This document shows positions 1-6,670 of a stretch of DNA of 9,233 nt, piece by piece. Both the position numbers and the translations under genes were made by a program. Source of the stretch: Anaerolineales bacterium. Its GTDB lineage: Bacteria; Chloroflexota; Anaerolineae; Anaerolineales; E44-bin32. The notes below the pieces were generated by a model. That model saw nothing but the letters and a program-made list of their open reading frames with translations. It did no database searches and had not been told where the DNA came from. Position 1 is the first letter of the stretch. Every line of letters starts with the position of its first letter. The stretch is taken from NCBI GenBank assembly GCA_011772595.1, contig WVZH01000138.1, positions 35,645 to 44,877 of the forward strand, in the 5' to 3' direction.

Positions 1-160
1 ATCCTGGAGACATTCTGAAGGGGGTATTCAGGATTTGATCCGTGTTGGTTGTCGTGAGAGATTCGGTGCCGTAATTCCCCTCATCCCTCCAGACACGGTC
101 GGGATTCATAACATGAATTTCGTTTTAAGAGGCTCTTCTTTCGCTATCTGAATAGTTTAC
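1..160. other. Window-edge stretch, coding state unresolved
   Basis: Two frames stay open to the left edge and cannot be told apart. On the minus strand an ATG at 107-109 opens a 36-codon frame running off the window, with peptide beginning MNPDRVWRDEGNYG. It has no visible Shine-Dalgarno sequence, and an in-frame TAA lies 18 bases upstream of the ATG. On the plus strand a frame enters at position 2 and runs 49 codons to a TGA at 149-151. I recognise no family in either peptide. At most one is likely to be the end of a real gene. Confidence 0.2.
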
Positions 161-445
161 TCATATTAATGGGCTATCCTTTATAAAGGATTCAATATCA
201 TCCTTTCTTCCCCACTTCACGAACACGCCGGGTAGGACCTTTCTCCTTAAGGTTTCATCGGTAATGGGGATAGCCCTCGCGGGGATGTTCGCCTGAAGAC
301 GTTGTTTGAGATGAAATGTGAATTCAGGATTTGTGACCAGATTTGCATACCAATCCAGTTTTCCCGGCATCCCGTTAATGTAAACAGCTCCCTCCAAGTA
401 ATGAAGGGCGATGCTGCGCCAGATACCATATTGATATACGAACAC
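161..445 (-). pseudogene. N-terminally truncated DUF385-like (deazaflavin-dependent reductase-type) remnant
   Basis: The 94-residue frame resembles the C-terminal two thirds of the DUF385 family (F420- or flavin-binding split-barrel proteins). It has a strand followed by a Gly-rich turn and the family-like block DWYANLVTNPEFTF at about residues 31-44, and it ends in DSPLI, like the usual SPLV ending. Intact members carry an N-terminal region with a GRxSG-type motif that helps bind the cofactor. Here the frame is cut by a TAG at 446-448, directly before the GTG used as start, and the expected motif is replaced by VYQYG. No ribosome binding site precedes the GTG. The frames just upstream contain only loosely similar residues, so a frameshift plus substitutions is possible. 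I read this as a decayed gene. The family call is moderate, and a short functional protein is not excluded. Confidence 0.5.
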
Positions 446-543
446 CTAGACCTTGAAGATGCCCGCGAAGATGATAGAGCAAGAGAAATAGCGTGCCACC
501 TCAACTGGTGAGAATAGCCAGTAGCTGTGTCTTGCTCTGTGGG

Positions 544-912
544 TTAAACAACGGTCCGGGCTTTCTCGAGATCATCTACACCAATGACAAGTGTTGTTTG
601 TGTCGCCTTGTATATCAAGTCGACATTTACACCAGCGTCGGCGATTTTCCGCGTAACTTCCCCGAGCATGCCTGGTTTGTCCTCTGCTTCAAGCAATAGC
701 ACTTCACGCTCTGAGAGAACCTCGAGACCCTGGGCTTCGAGTGCGCGCCGTGCTGCTTCAGCATCCTCAACCAGAATATGAATTACCCCCTTGCCCTCAC
801 AAGGAAAGCCACACATACCGTCAATGTTGATGGCAGCCTTACCCAGTGCCTCACCCATATCTGCAAGCGAACCTGGTCGGTCTTCTAATGTTATGGTTAT
901 ATCCTTTGGCAT
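544..912 (-). CDS. Tandem ACT-domain protein, probable amino-acid sensor
   Basis: This 122-residue protein consists of two ACT modules and nothing else. The first starts at about residue 4, with DRPG at 11-14. The second starts at about residue 71, with DKPG at 78-81 followed by GMLGEVTRKIADAGVNV. The D-[RK]-P-G turn after strand 1 is the usual ligand-binding corner of ACT domains, which bind amino acids at subunit interfaces. Free-standing tandem ACT proteins of this size are common, but their ligands are mostly unknown. There is no catalytic domain, signal peptide or membrane segment, so it is cytoplasmic. The ATG at 910-912 is preceded by a purine-rich leader with GGAGGAGAGGAG, a strong ribosome binding site. 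It appears to be transcribed alone from the 913-1485 region. A TATAAT lies about 80 bases upstream, but no good -35 accompanies it. Confidence 0.85.
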   Translation of the reverse strand: MPKDITITLEDRPGSLADMGEALGKAAINIDGMCGFPCEGKGVIHILVEDAEAARRALEAQGLEVLSEREVLLLEAEDKPGMLGEVTRKIADAGVNVDLIYKATQTTLVIGVDDLEKARTVV

Positions 913-1024
913 GATCTTCTCCTCTCCTCCGGCAGTGAGCGTCTTCGCTAATTGTTATCACGAGATATACGGCTTCGTGCTTTGGTTGTTTATTATAGCC
1001 AAGCATTCTGTCCCGGCGGCCATT

Positions 1025-1040
1025 GCTTGCCAGAGCAAGC
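1025..1040. repeat. Small perfect hairpin, 6-bp stem
   Basis: GCTTGC at 1025-1030 and GCAAGC at 1035-1040 pair fully around a CAGA loop. No run of T follows on either strand, so it is not an intrinsic terminator. It lies about 30 bases upstream of the minus-strand TATAAT and so outside the likely ACT-gene transcript. Its role is unknown and it could be chance. Confidence 0.3.
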
Positions 1041-1241
1041 CCACCGTTCTTTGTATCGGCAGTCGAGTCTCACGCCTGCTCTCGCTTTCCACTTAGACCT
1101 TTGCATCATCATAGCACGCAAATCGTCTCACATCCCATCTAGAATGACCCACAACACTCCATCTGAGCTCTGAAACAACTTCGTCGGAGAGCTTCAGTGA
1201 ATTCCTGACGCCATTTGAATTGAGATCACAATGAAAAGACC

Positions 1242-1271
1242 GAGGGACACAATTCATAAACCTCGTCCCTC
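1242..1271. repeat. Inverted repeat GAGGGAC / GTCCCTC
   Basis: Two 7-bp arms at 1242-1248 and 1265-1271 are perfectly complementary around a 16-base loop. An alternative pairing of CGAGG (1241-1245) with CCTCG (1261-1265) also exists. On the plus strand a loose T-rich stretch starts about 20 bases after the stem, too far for a typical intrinsic terminator. It could be an operator or a transcript structure in the region before the oxidoreductase. The evidence is only the symmetry. Confidence 0.25.
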
Positions 1272-1331
1272 CGATTTACTCCTGATTTTATTTTCACAGA
1301 AGAGTGCGATTACAACCACCAAACCAAAGAC

Positions 1332-1360
1332 CTCACAACATAGCGAAAACAGCTTATACT
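1332..1360 (+). promoter_or_regulatory. Candidate promoter of the FAD oxidoreductase
   Basis: TATACT at 1355-1360 matches the -10 consensus in five of six positions. CTCACA at 1332-1337 matches the -35 in four of six, with a 17-base spacer. This would give a leader of about 120 bases before the GTG start at 1486. Other AT-rich hexamers, such as TATATT near 1394, are alternatives, so the call is weak. Confidence 0.25.
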
Positions 1361-1485
1361 GGATGCGGTATTCTGTAGAAACCCGGCCCAAATTATATTG
1401 TATCCAATGAAGGCAGACAGGTTTCTATTAATCAGGTTAAATCCATAAATTCCCCTTGAGAATTCGAGCAAGGGAGGAGGATATT

Positions 1486-2586
1486 GTGGATTACGACGTC
1501 ATCATCATCGGTGCACGGGTGGCTGGAGCTATTCTGTCAAGTCTTCTTGGAGAAGGGGGACATCGAGTGCTTGCGCTCGATCGTGCAACGTTCCCCAGCG
1601 ACACCCTATCCACACACTTCTTCAGAGCCCCGGCTTTCCGTGCCTTTCATCAGATAGGGGTATTCGATGAAGTTCAAGCGACAGCCCCAAATCTCACTGT
1701 CAACTACAACGTCATAGACGGCATCGTGTTTCCGGAACCGGTGGACCGTCCCGAGGATTACCCGTTCTATATGTGCATTCGTCGCATCACCCTCGATGCT
1801 ATTCTCGTCCGCCGTGCCAGGAAGACCCCCAATGTAGAGCTCCGGGAAGGTGCCGTTGCGAAAGGATTGCTTCGCGAGGGTGATCGCGTAATCGGGGTGA
1901 GATGGAAGGAAGCGAATCAGAAGAATGAGGCAACAGCAAAGGTGATTGTTGGCGCAGACGGATTGCGATCATTCGTTGCCAAGGAAGTCGGTGTCCAGGC
2001 TGAGCACGAAGAGCCTGTCAATCGGGCAATGTACTTCGCCTACTACCGGGGAATGGAAGCAAAAGAAGGCCCGGCGGCCGAATTCCATTATCGGGGTAAT
2101 AACCTGGCTTACTGTTTCCCCTGCGACAATGATCTAACGCTTCTAGCCGTTTCTGTTCCGATTGAACAGTTCAAGGAATTTAAGCGCGATCCCGAAGGGA
2201 AACTGCTAAGCGAATTTGAAGCCATGCCTGATCTCGGCACCCGGCTAAAGAATGCCGAACGAGAAGGGCCGGTTCAAGGAACGGGTAGTATCCCAGGCTA
2301 CCTTAGAATCCCTTATGGAAATGGTTGGGCCTTGGTGGGGGATGCGGGAATGGTGATGGACCCATGGTCCGGTCAGGGTATTGATCAAGCCTCGACACAC
2401 GCCGTTTATCTTGCGGAGCACTTAGGAAACCACCTTACAGGCAAGCAAGACTGGGAAACTGCAATGAAGGCCTATCATCAGGCACGCAACGAATTCAGCC
2501 TGAAAGCCTATCGCCGCACCTGCAAGCTTAGCGTTGATTTCACGCCCATGACCCGGGCCGCATTAGAACGCCGCGGATTTGTGTGA
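1486..2586 (+). CDS. FAD-dependent oxidoreductase/monooxygenase of the group A hydroxylase fold
   Basis: The 366-residue protein has the hallmarks of the FAD-binding aromatic hydroxylase/geranylgeranyl reductase-like superfamily. An N-terminal Rossmann motif GARVAG sits at residues 9-14. It is followed by DRATFPSDTLSTH at 32-44, where the acidic residue after strand 2 contacts the FAD ribose. The mid-protein GADGLRS is at 156-162, and GDAGMVMDPWSGQG at 285-298 binds FAD phosphate and ribitol. The third residue of the dinucleotide motif is Arg rather than Gly, which I recall as typical of a GAR(V/C)AG subgroup. The GTG at 1486 is preferred over an in-frame TTG at 1456, because a strong AGGGAGGAGG lies 5 bases before the GTG. 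There is no signal peptide, so it is cytoplasmic. It is the only plus-strand gene and stands alone. The substrate cannot be told from sequence; flavin-dependent hydroxylation or reduction of a small molecule is likely. Confidence 0.85.
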   Translation: MDYDVIIIGARVAGAILSSLLGEGGHRVLALDRATFPSDTLSTHFFRAPAFRAFHQIGVFDEVQATAPNLTVNYNVIDGIVFPEPVDRPEDYPFYMCIRRITLDAILVRRARKTPNVELREGAVAKGLLREGDRVIGVRWKEANQKNEATAKVIVGADGLRSFVAKEVGVQAEHEEPVNRAMYFAYYRGMEAKEGPAAEFHYRGNNLAYCFPCDNDLTLLAVSVPIEQFKEFKRDPEGKLLSEFEAMPDLGTRLKNAEREGPVQGTGSIPGYLRIPYGNGWALVGDAGMVMDPWSGQGIDQASTHAVYLAEHLGNHLTGKQDWETAMKAYHQARNEFSLKAYRRTCKLSVDFTPMTRAALERRGFV

Positions 2587-2884
2587 GAGGCTCATCTTCC
2601 CCCCATACAACATTAATCCGGCTTCTCGGTTCTCGCGTTGAATCGTGAGTTCCATAGCTGGCACCTTCCATACGCGCAGTTCGCAATGAGAATGATTGAA
2701 CGATGAGCGAGGATATACCATCAAACCATCTGAGGGGGCATCTATTAGTCTTTCGAACCGGTCCTTGTCCCATTCGCTGTTCGCCGCCCACTGAGCATCG
2801 GCGACAATTCGTCAATGGATCCAAGGAGGCTCTAGTAGGACAGCTGGAAAGGATTGTTTATAACCTTCGACCTTCCCTCATTGC

Positions 2885-3181
2885 TTAGAGGAATGGCTCA
2901 TCGTCTCGCTCAAGGCGGTATTTAACCGCGTAGTAAATCACCAGACATACAGCTCCAGTAACGAATACCAATACAGCCATGCCTAGCCAGGGAAGGAACG
3001 CCAGCGAAGCGAAATTTTGGCTTTGAGCAAACGTGCTGTTTTCTATTCTGTTGATTAGGATGAGGTATGCAAAAGCGCCTGTCACGATCAGAGGAACGGA
3101 AATGCCGGCGAAACAAAACAAGAGAATTTTTCGCAAGCTCTTCAGTTTCCGCTCTTGTGGTGCAGGAATTTCAGTCGACAT
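2885..3181 (-). CDS. Small two-helix membrane protein in the PadR operon
   Basis: The 98-residue protein has a basic N-terminus (about residues 1-18), a hydrophobic helix at about 19-44 and a second at about 62-86, then a charged tail ending RDDEPFL. This predicts an inner-membrane hairpin with both ends in the cytoplasm. I recognise no family. It starts 13 bases after the stop of the PadR regulator on the same strand, with AAAGGA about 9 bases before its ATG, so the two genes are very likely co-transcribed. PadR repressors often sit next to membrane proteins or transporters that they control. This protein is therefore the likely regulated target, but it is too small to be a transporter alone. 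Confidence 0.65.
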   Translation of the reverse strand: MSTEIPAPQERKLKSLRKILLFCFAGISVPLIVTGAFAYLILINRIENSTFAQSQNFASLAFLPWLGMAVLVFVTGAVCLVIYYAVKYRLERDDEPFL

Positions 3182-3194
3182 GGGTACGTCCTTT

Positions 3195-3581
3195 CTATTG
3201 GGATCTCGTCGGAGAGGTCACTCGATCGAGAAGCTTACCAACATCCGGTTGCTGGAAGATACGAATGTTACGCTCGATGAACGCGGTCAGAAGATCCACC
3301 CCGAGTGGCGTAAGGTAGAAATATCGCCGGCTTGGTCCGGTCTCCGATTGTCTGATTTCGCTGTCAACGATCCCAGACTGAGCCAATCGTTTGAGTGCAC
3401 GGTAGATGCTGTTCTCCTCGGCAGTAATCGTGTTCTGGCTCAATTCGGCGATAGCTGCCTTCATTTCGTATGGGTAGGCCTTGCGTTGGGCAAGTAGGAG
3501 CATGAGCCACAAAGTCAGAAGGCCTTTCTTGTACACTGCCTCCCATTGGGCGAGTAGGGTTTCGAGATCGTTCGGCCCCAT
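3195..3581 (-). CDS. PadR-family transcriptional regulator
   Basis: The 128-residue protein contains the PadR winged helix. After a helix at about 17-32 comes AYPYEMKAAIAEL at 35-47. The recognition-helix region ITAEENSIYRALKRLAQSG is at 52-70, and the wing ESTG-like turn with PSRRYFYLTPLG is at 83-94. A single C-terminal helix (about 95-118) would form the dimer, matching the short PadR class. Members usually repress their own operon and lift off on binding a small hydrophobic ligand or drug. The ATG at 3579-3581 has AGGAAG 7 bases upstream. That ribosome binding site and the promoter both fall within or beside a large palindrome, so self-repression is strongly suggested. The membrane-protein gene follows in the same unit. 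The ligand is unknown. Confidence 0.88.
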   Translation of the reverse strand: MGPNDLETLLAQWEAVYKKGLLTLWLMLLLAQRKAYPYEMKAAIAELSQNTITAEENSIYRALKRLAQSGIVDSEIRQSETGPSRRYFYLTPLGVDLLTAFIERNIRIFQQPDVGKLLDRVTSPTRSQ

Positions 3582-3588
3582 AAGTATT

Positions 3589-3629
3589 CTTCCTAAGGTA
3601 TTATTCCTTAAGTATAATACCTTAGGAAG
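3589..3629. promoter_or_regulatory. Large palindromic operator upstream of padR-like gene
   Basis: CTTCCTAAGGTATTAT at 3589-3604 is the exact reverse complement of 3614-3629, giving two 16-bp arms around a 9-base centre. The core heptamers CCTAAGG (3592), CCTTAAG (3606) and CCTTAGG (3620) recur at exact 14-base steps, so the site can also be read as three phased half-turn-related boxes. It overlaps the -10, the spacer and the ribosome binding site of the PadR gene. This is the expected place for an autorepressor to bind. That PadR is the binder is inference from position. Confidence 0.75.
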
Positions 3630-3639
3630 CTTTTGTCAA
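3611..3639 (-). promoter_or_regulatory. Strong sigma-70-type promoter of the PadR operon
   Basis: Read on the minus strand, a perfect TTGACA (plus-strand 3634-3639) is followed by a 17-base spacer and TATACT (plus-strand 3611-3616), one mismatch from the -10 consensus. Transcription should begin at about 3604, leaving a leader of roughly 22 bases before the ATG at 3581. The -10 sits at the centre of the palindrome, so repressor binding would block polymerase directly. Confidence 0.75.
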
Positions 3640-3691
3640 GTGACTTTTTGAGAGCGTAAGCCCTTCCCCACGATTTCATTAAAGCGAGCTG

Positions 3692-4666
3692 CTAGCTCCC
3701 CCACGAAGGCCAGTAATCGCCACCAGGTTCGTCGGTGAGACGCCGCACATTACTGCCATCGGCATCCATGATCAGGATCTCGAAGTTGTAATTGCTACTA
3801 CCGGAGGTTTGAGGGTCAGCGTAACGATCAGATTGAAACGCAATTTGCTTCCCGTCCGGTGACCACGTTGGATTCTCATCATTCCCAAGATGGGTGGTCA
3901 ACGTTCGCAGTTGACCTCCATCAATCTCCATCACACATATGTCGCCATTCCACTCATTGGGGCGGCTACACCTGTAGGCTATCTGCAGACCGTCAGGTGA
4001 CCAGGCGGGGAAAATCTCCCAAGCGGGACTGTTTGTCAAATTCTGCACAACGCCACCATCTACGTTCACCACATAGATATCCCAGTTGTTGTCACGCTCG
4101 GAGTTAAACGCGAGCTGAACCCCGTCCGGAGACCAGGCAGGGCGCATATCTTCGGCCGGATGGTTCGTAAGTCTTTGAGGATCGGTACCATCTGCGTTCA
4201 TTATATAGATTTCCCGGTTACCATCACGCTCCGACACGAATGCTATCCGCTCCCCATCCGGCGACCATGCGGGATGCGACTCATATTGAGTGTTATGGGT
4301 CAATTGCCGTTGGTTACTACCGTCAGCATTCATAACAAATATTTCGTTATCACCATCACGGCTTGATGTGAAGGCGATACGGGTTCCGTCAGGTGAAGAA
4401 GCAGGAGCCATACCACCGTTCACCGTCAGTTTTCGCAACTCTGTTCCGTCGGAGTTTATGACATAGATCTCAGGGCTGCCATCGCGCGAAGAATAAAATG
4501 CAATCCAGCTTATGTCGTTTACGGGGATGTACGGCGAAGATGTCGCAGTAGTCTCTGGCATGGGTGCCGCGTTGCGGAATGTCTTGCATGAACTCAAGAG
4601 CAATGAAATAAACAGTAAGCCAATCAATTCACACCGCAATCGCAATTTATGCATCACCACCCCCAT
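3692..4666 (-). CDS. TolB-like six-bladed beta-propeller lipoprotein (PD40 repeats)
   Basis: The 324-residue protein opens with a basic stretch and a hydrophobic run ending LLLSSC, a lipobox with Cys27, so it should be cut and lipid-anchored outside the cytoplasmic membrane. The rest is a WD40-like PD40 propeller. About six units of roughly 40 residues carry the pattern W/SSPDG-x-x-IAF-x-S-x-RDG-x-x-EIY-V-MNADG-x-x-x-x-LT. SPDG occurs five times, and the last PSW closes the ring. Such propellers occur in TolB and in many surface lipoproteins, where they bind proteins or sugars. No neighbouring tol or pal gene is present, so a Tol role is not supported. The first ATG (4664-4666) is used; the ATG at 4652-4654 would give a more usual short signal peptide (MHKLRLRC), and neither has a strong ribosome binding site. 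Confidence 0.85.
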   Translation of the reverse strand: MGVVMHKLRLRCELIGLLFISLLLSSCKTFRNAAPMPETTATSSPYIPVNDISWIAFYSSRDGSPEIYVINSDGTELRKLTVNGGMAPASSPDGTRIAFTSSRDGDNEIFVMNADGSNQRQLTHNTQYESHPAWSPDGERIAFVSERDGNREIYIMNADGTDPQRLTNHPAEDMRPAWSPDGVQLAFNSERDNNWDIYVVNVDGGVVQNLTNSPAWEIFPAWSPDGLQIAYRCSRPNEWNGDICVMEIDGGQLRTLTTHLGNDENPTWSPDGKQIAFQSDRYADPQTSGSSNYNFEILIMDADGSNVRRLTDEPGGDYWPSWGS

Positions 4667-4742
4667 GGACTATATCGTTCCTAGTGTGATGAGGTTCATC
4701 GTTGGTCTGGAGGCATTTACAAGGAACTGCGAGGGCGTGCAA

Positions 4743-4916
4743 TCATCGGATACTTGCACCAGGAGAGTCGCTGTCTTCATCCTGCTTGAATAACTTTCCC
4801 AGGATTCCAAACAACGAGAGTGTGAGATAGAGCGAATATCCTTGATATGGAACACAAATCATCAAAAGAATCACAGTGTAGAAAGGAAAATCAGGATGGA
4901 TCTTCCCTTCTATCAT
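4743..4916 (-). CDS. Possible small membrane protein, unidentified
   Basis: From an ATG at 4914-4916 this frame encodes 57 residues. A hydrophobic segment, with FPFYTVILLMICVPYQ and then LYLTLSLFGIL, could form one long or two short membrane helices. The tail KQDEDSDSPGASIR is strongly hydrophilic. The frame can be extended to a GTG at 4962-4964, just 3 bases after the serine hydrolase stop, which would make it the next gene of that unit. No clear Shine-Dalgarno sequence precedes either start, and I recognise no family. The hydrophobic pattern and position favour a gene, but chance or the tail of a decayed gene is equally possible. Confidence 0.3.
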   Translation of the reverse strand: MIEGKIHPDFPFYTVILLMICVPYQGYSLYLTLSLFGILGKLFKQDEDSDSPGASIR

Positions 4917-4967
4917 GGAGACATTGGGAACTGAGGCAAGATGCCTGATCTCGACTTCTCGCACAGT

Positions 4968-6134
4968 TCATCTTTTACACGCTTTGCGCAGCCCATGAGC
5001 AAGAGGCAAGAACCGTCTTGCGAAATCCATTTTACTTCTGTTCCCGTTTGTGACGATGGCCACCGAAATATTCGTTCGATAGTCGCCGAACGCCAAACTG
5101 GAAAAACCCCCAGCGTGTCCAAAACACCGCTTTGTATTCCACCACCCAAAACTTGACGGGAAGCGAGTGCCCACAACAAAACCTCGACCTACCGCTAAAG
5201 GAATTCTAAGGCTTCTGTCCCACGCCACAACATGCCGTGAAGTGTATAAGCGTATCGTTCTTTCTGTAATCAACTGTAATCCTTCGTGTGTCTTACCTCC
5301 CATTAAGAGAAAATCATAGAAAGCCGCAAGACTGGCCGCATCACTGACCAAACTGGTGGCCGGATTCCTGGCATTGAAGAACAGCTCAGAATTTTGACCT
5401 TCAAAATCTTCTGCCACGTTCATTCCAGCGACATTAACCCTATCTTTCCCTAACCAATAAGAAAAAGCTAATGAATTTATATCTCGCCCCCCCAGTCCAA
5501 ACCGAAGGGCTGGCAATTGTATCGGGAGAGCAATCTCATCAACGAAGAAATCCGGCAGACTCCTCCCATCTGCCCTCCATACGATCTCATCCAGAATCCA
5601 CCCGTATTCATGGGGGTGGTAAGCTAACGTACCACGCAAGTATGAAGGAACCGTTTCAATGAGCGCTACCTGAACGGCTTCTCGATCTCCCCACAATTGA
5701 GTGTTCTTTACAAAATCCGGCATCAGAATTCCGGATCTGTGGGTCAAAACATCCAATGTCGTGATACGTTCTTTGCCATGACGCGCAAACTCTGGGAAGA
5801 TTTGCGCAATGGGTGCATCGACGTCAAGCACCCCTCGATCCTCCAGCATGGCTATCACAATTGCAGCGAGGGGCTTGCCGGCAGAAAAAAGGGGAAATGG
5901 CGTTTGTGAGTGCACCTGCGTAGGTTGGATTGGTTCATTTGGTCGCAATCCCCGAGCAATCCCGATTGCCACATTGAGTACCAGCTTTCCGTCACGTCTT
6001 AAGACAAGCTGACCACCGGGGAACGAACCCGATCGTTGCTGACTTCGGAAGATCTCAACAACCCTGGCCAACCTACCTTTGTCCATATTCACGGATTCGG
6101 GCTCAACCGAACCTTCGTACCGGTATGTCGTCAT
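4968..6134 (-). CDS. Beta-lactamase-fold serine hydrolase (class C/esterase type)
   Basis: The 388-residue protein belongs to the beta-lactamase/EstB-like serine hydrolases. The nucleophile motif SxxK is SAGK at 84-87. The second motif has Tyr177 in HEYGW, where class C enzymes have YxN; the YGW form is common in the esterase branch. The KTG-equivalent is HAG at 340-342 within FGHAGGF. Leu/Asp-rich LEDRGVLDVDAPI at 97-109 and DVLTHRSGI at 128-136 are typical family blocks. There is no signal peptide, unlike true periplasmic beta-lactamases, so it is probably a cytoplasmic esterase or amidase. Its ATG overlaps the stop of the DinB gene (ATGA, 6131-6134), and GAAGGA lies about 10 bases upstream, so translational coupling is likely. 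The substrate is unknown, and antibiotic hydrolysis should not be assumed. Confidence 0.85.
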   Translation of the reverse strand: MTTYRYEGSVEPESVNMDKGRLARVVEIFRSQQRSGSFPGGQLVLRRDGKLVLNVAIGIARGLRPNEPIQPTQVHSQTPFPLFSAGKPLAAIVIAMLEDRGVLDVDAPIAQIFPEFARHGKERITTLDVLTHRSGILMPDFVKNTQLWGDREAVQVALIETVPSYLRGTLAYHPHEYGWILDEIVWRADGRSLPDFFVDEIALPIQLPALRFGLGGRDINSLAFSYWLGKDRVNVAGMNVAEDFEGQNSELFFNARNPATSLVSDAASLAAFYDFLLMGGKTHEGLQLITERTIRLYTSRHVVAWDRSLRIPLAVGRGFVVGTRFPSSFGWWNTKRCFGHAGGFSSLAFGDYRTNISVAIVTNGNRSKMDFARRFLPLAHGLRKACKR

Positions 6135-6583
6135 GCGTCAAGTCCTTCGCGTCCAAGCAAACCCAAGATTAAGGACAGCTCGCCACGATGATGGATCTCG
6201 TGCTCCATCACATGCCATATCATGTCGATCAAAGGATATGTCCCCCCCCACTGGGCCTCTATTTCTCTTTCAAGATCATCATCCACAAGGCTTTCTATAT
6301 ACGTGAAAGTTTCTTTATGAACATTTGCTAACAACGCTTTGAGCGACTCTATTGTCGGGTATGAATCTTCTTGATACTCAGGCGGAAACGCATCAATCTT
6401 GCGAGTGATTCCATATTGGATTTCACCATATTCTTCTTGAGCGATGTGGAGAATGATTTGCCGGACTGAATAGCCATTATCGAATGCAACGAACGTAAGC
6501 TCTTCGTCTGCGAACCTCTCTATGGTCTTTATTAAACCTTTGCGAATTTGCTTCCAAAATCGAATGATTTTCTCCAAACTCAT
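6131..6583 (-). CDS. DinB/YfiT-family metal-binding four-helix protein
   Basis: The 150-residue protein matches the DinB superfamily in size and layout. His46 lies in VRQIILHIAQEE (helix 2), and the C-terminal WHVMEHEIHHRGEL supplies His128 and His132 as an HxxxH pair, the usual three-His metal site. Family members include thiol-dependent S-transferases using glutathione, bacillithiol or mycothiol, but most are uncharacterised. The start is placed at the ATG 6581-6583 because AGGAGGT lies only 4 bases upstream, rather than at an ATG 27 bases earlier that lacks such a site. It overlaps the serine hydrolase by 4 bases, and a methyltransferase gene lies 87 bases upstream on the same strand. A metal-dependent modification or detoxification role is inferred from the family only. 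Confidence 0.8.
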   Translation of the reverse strand: MSLEKIIRFWKQIRKGLIKTIERFADEELTFVAFDNGYSVRQIILHIAQEEYGEIQYGITRKIDAFPPEYQEDSYPTIESLKALLANVHKETFTYIESLVDDDLEREIEAQWGGTYPLIDMIWHVMEHEIHHRGELSLILGLLGREGLDA

Positions 6584-6670
6584 GTGACCTCCTATCCGCA
6601 TAACAACCATGAAGTATATAGGCGTTTTTCCAGGGCACGAGCAAGCAAGTAGGTTGGATTCCTATTTTAT

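Larger units (their letters stand above)
913..1485. other. Divergent intergenic region without a recognisable gene
   Basis: These roughly 570 bases separate the minus-strand ACT gene from the plus-strand oxidoreductase, so both genes should have their promoters here. Open frames in it are short and resemble no family. What can be seen is a TATAAT on the minus strand at 992-997, a perfect 6-bp hairpin at 1025-1040, a 7-bp inverted repeat at 1242-1271, a promoter-like pair before the oxidoreductase at 1332-1360, and the oxidoreductase ribosome binding site at about 1470-1480. The stretch is long for a simple divergent promoter region and could include decayed sequence or an unannotated RNA. I could not find a tRNA-like fold or a known riboswitch core in it. 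Confidence 0.5.

Noticed and set aside
2540..2888. Open frames on both strands between the oxidoreductase and the membrane protein.
   Set aside because: Their peptides lack any domain or hydrophobic pattern, and starts lack ribosome binding sites. The roughly 300 bases look non-coding, and I saw no clear terminator in them.
3033..3497. 154-codon plus-strand ORF over the PadR operon.
   Set aside because: It lies antisense to the clearly recognisable PadR and membrane-protein genes, has no ribosome binding site and resembles no family.
3686..3698. GAGCT-AGC-AGCTC hairpin at the lipoprotein stop codon, resembling a terminator on the minus strand.
   Set aside because: The stem is only 5 bp and is followed by a short, broken T run. 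It also contains the stop codon, so it is too weak to call.
3692..4666. TolB of the Tol-Pal system.
   Set aside because: The protein is a lipoprotein with only the propeller and no N-terminal TolB domain, and there are no tol or pal neighbours.
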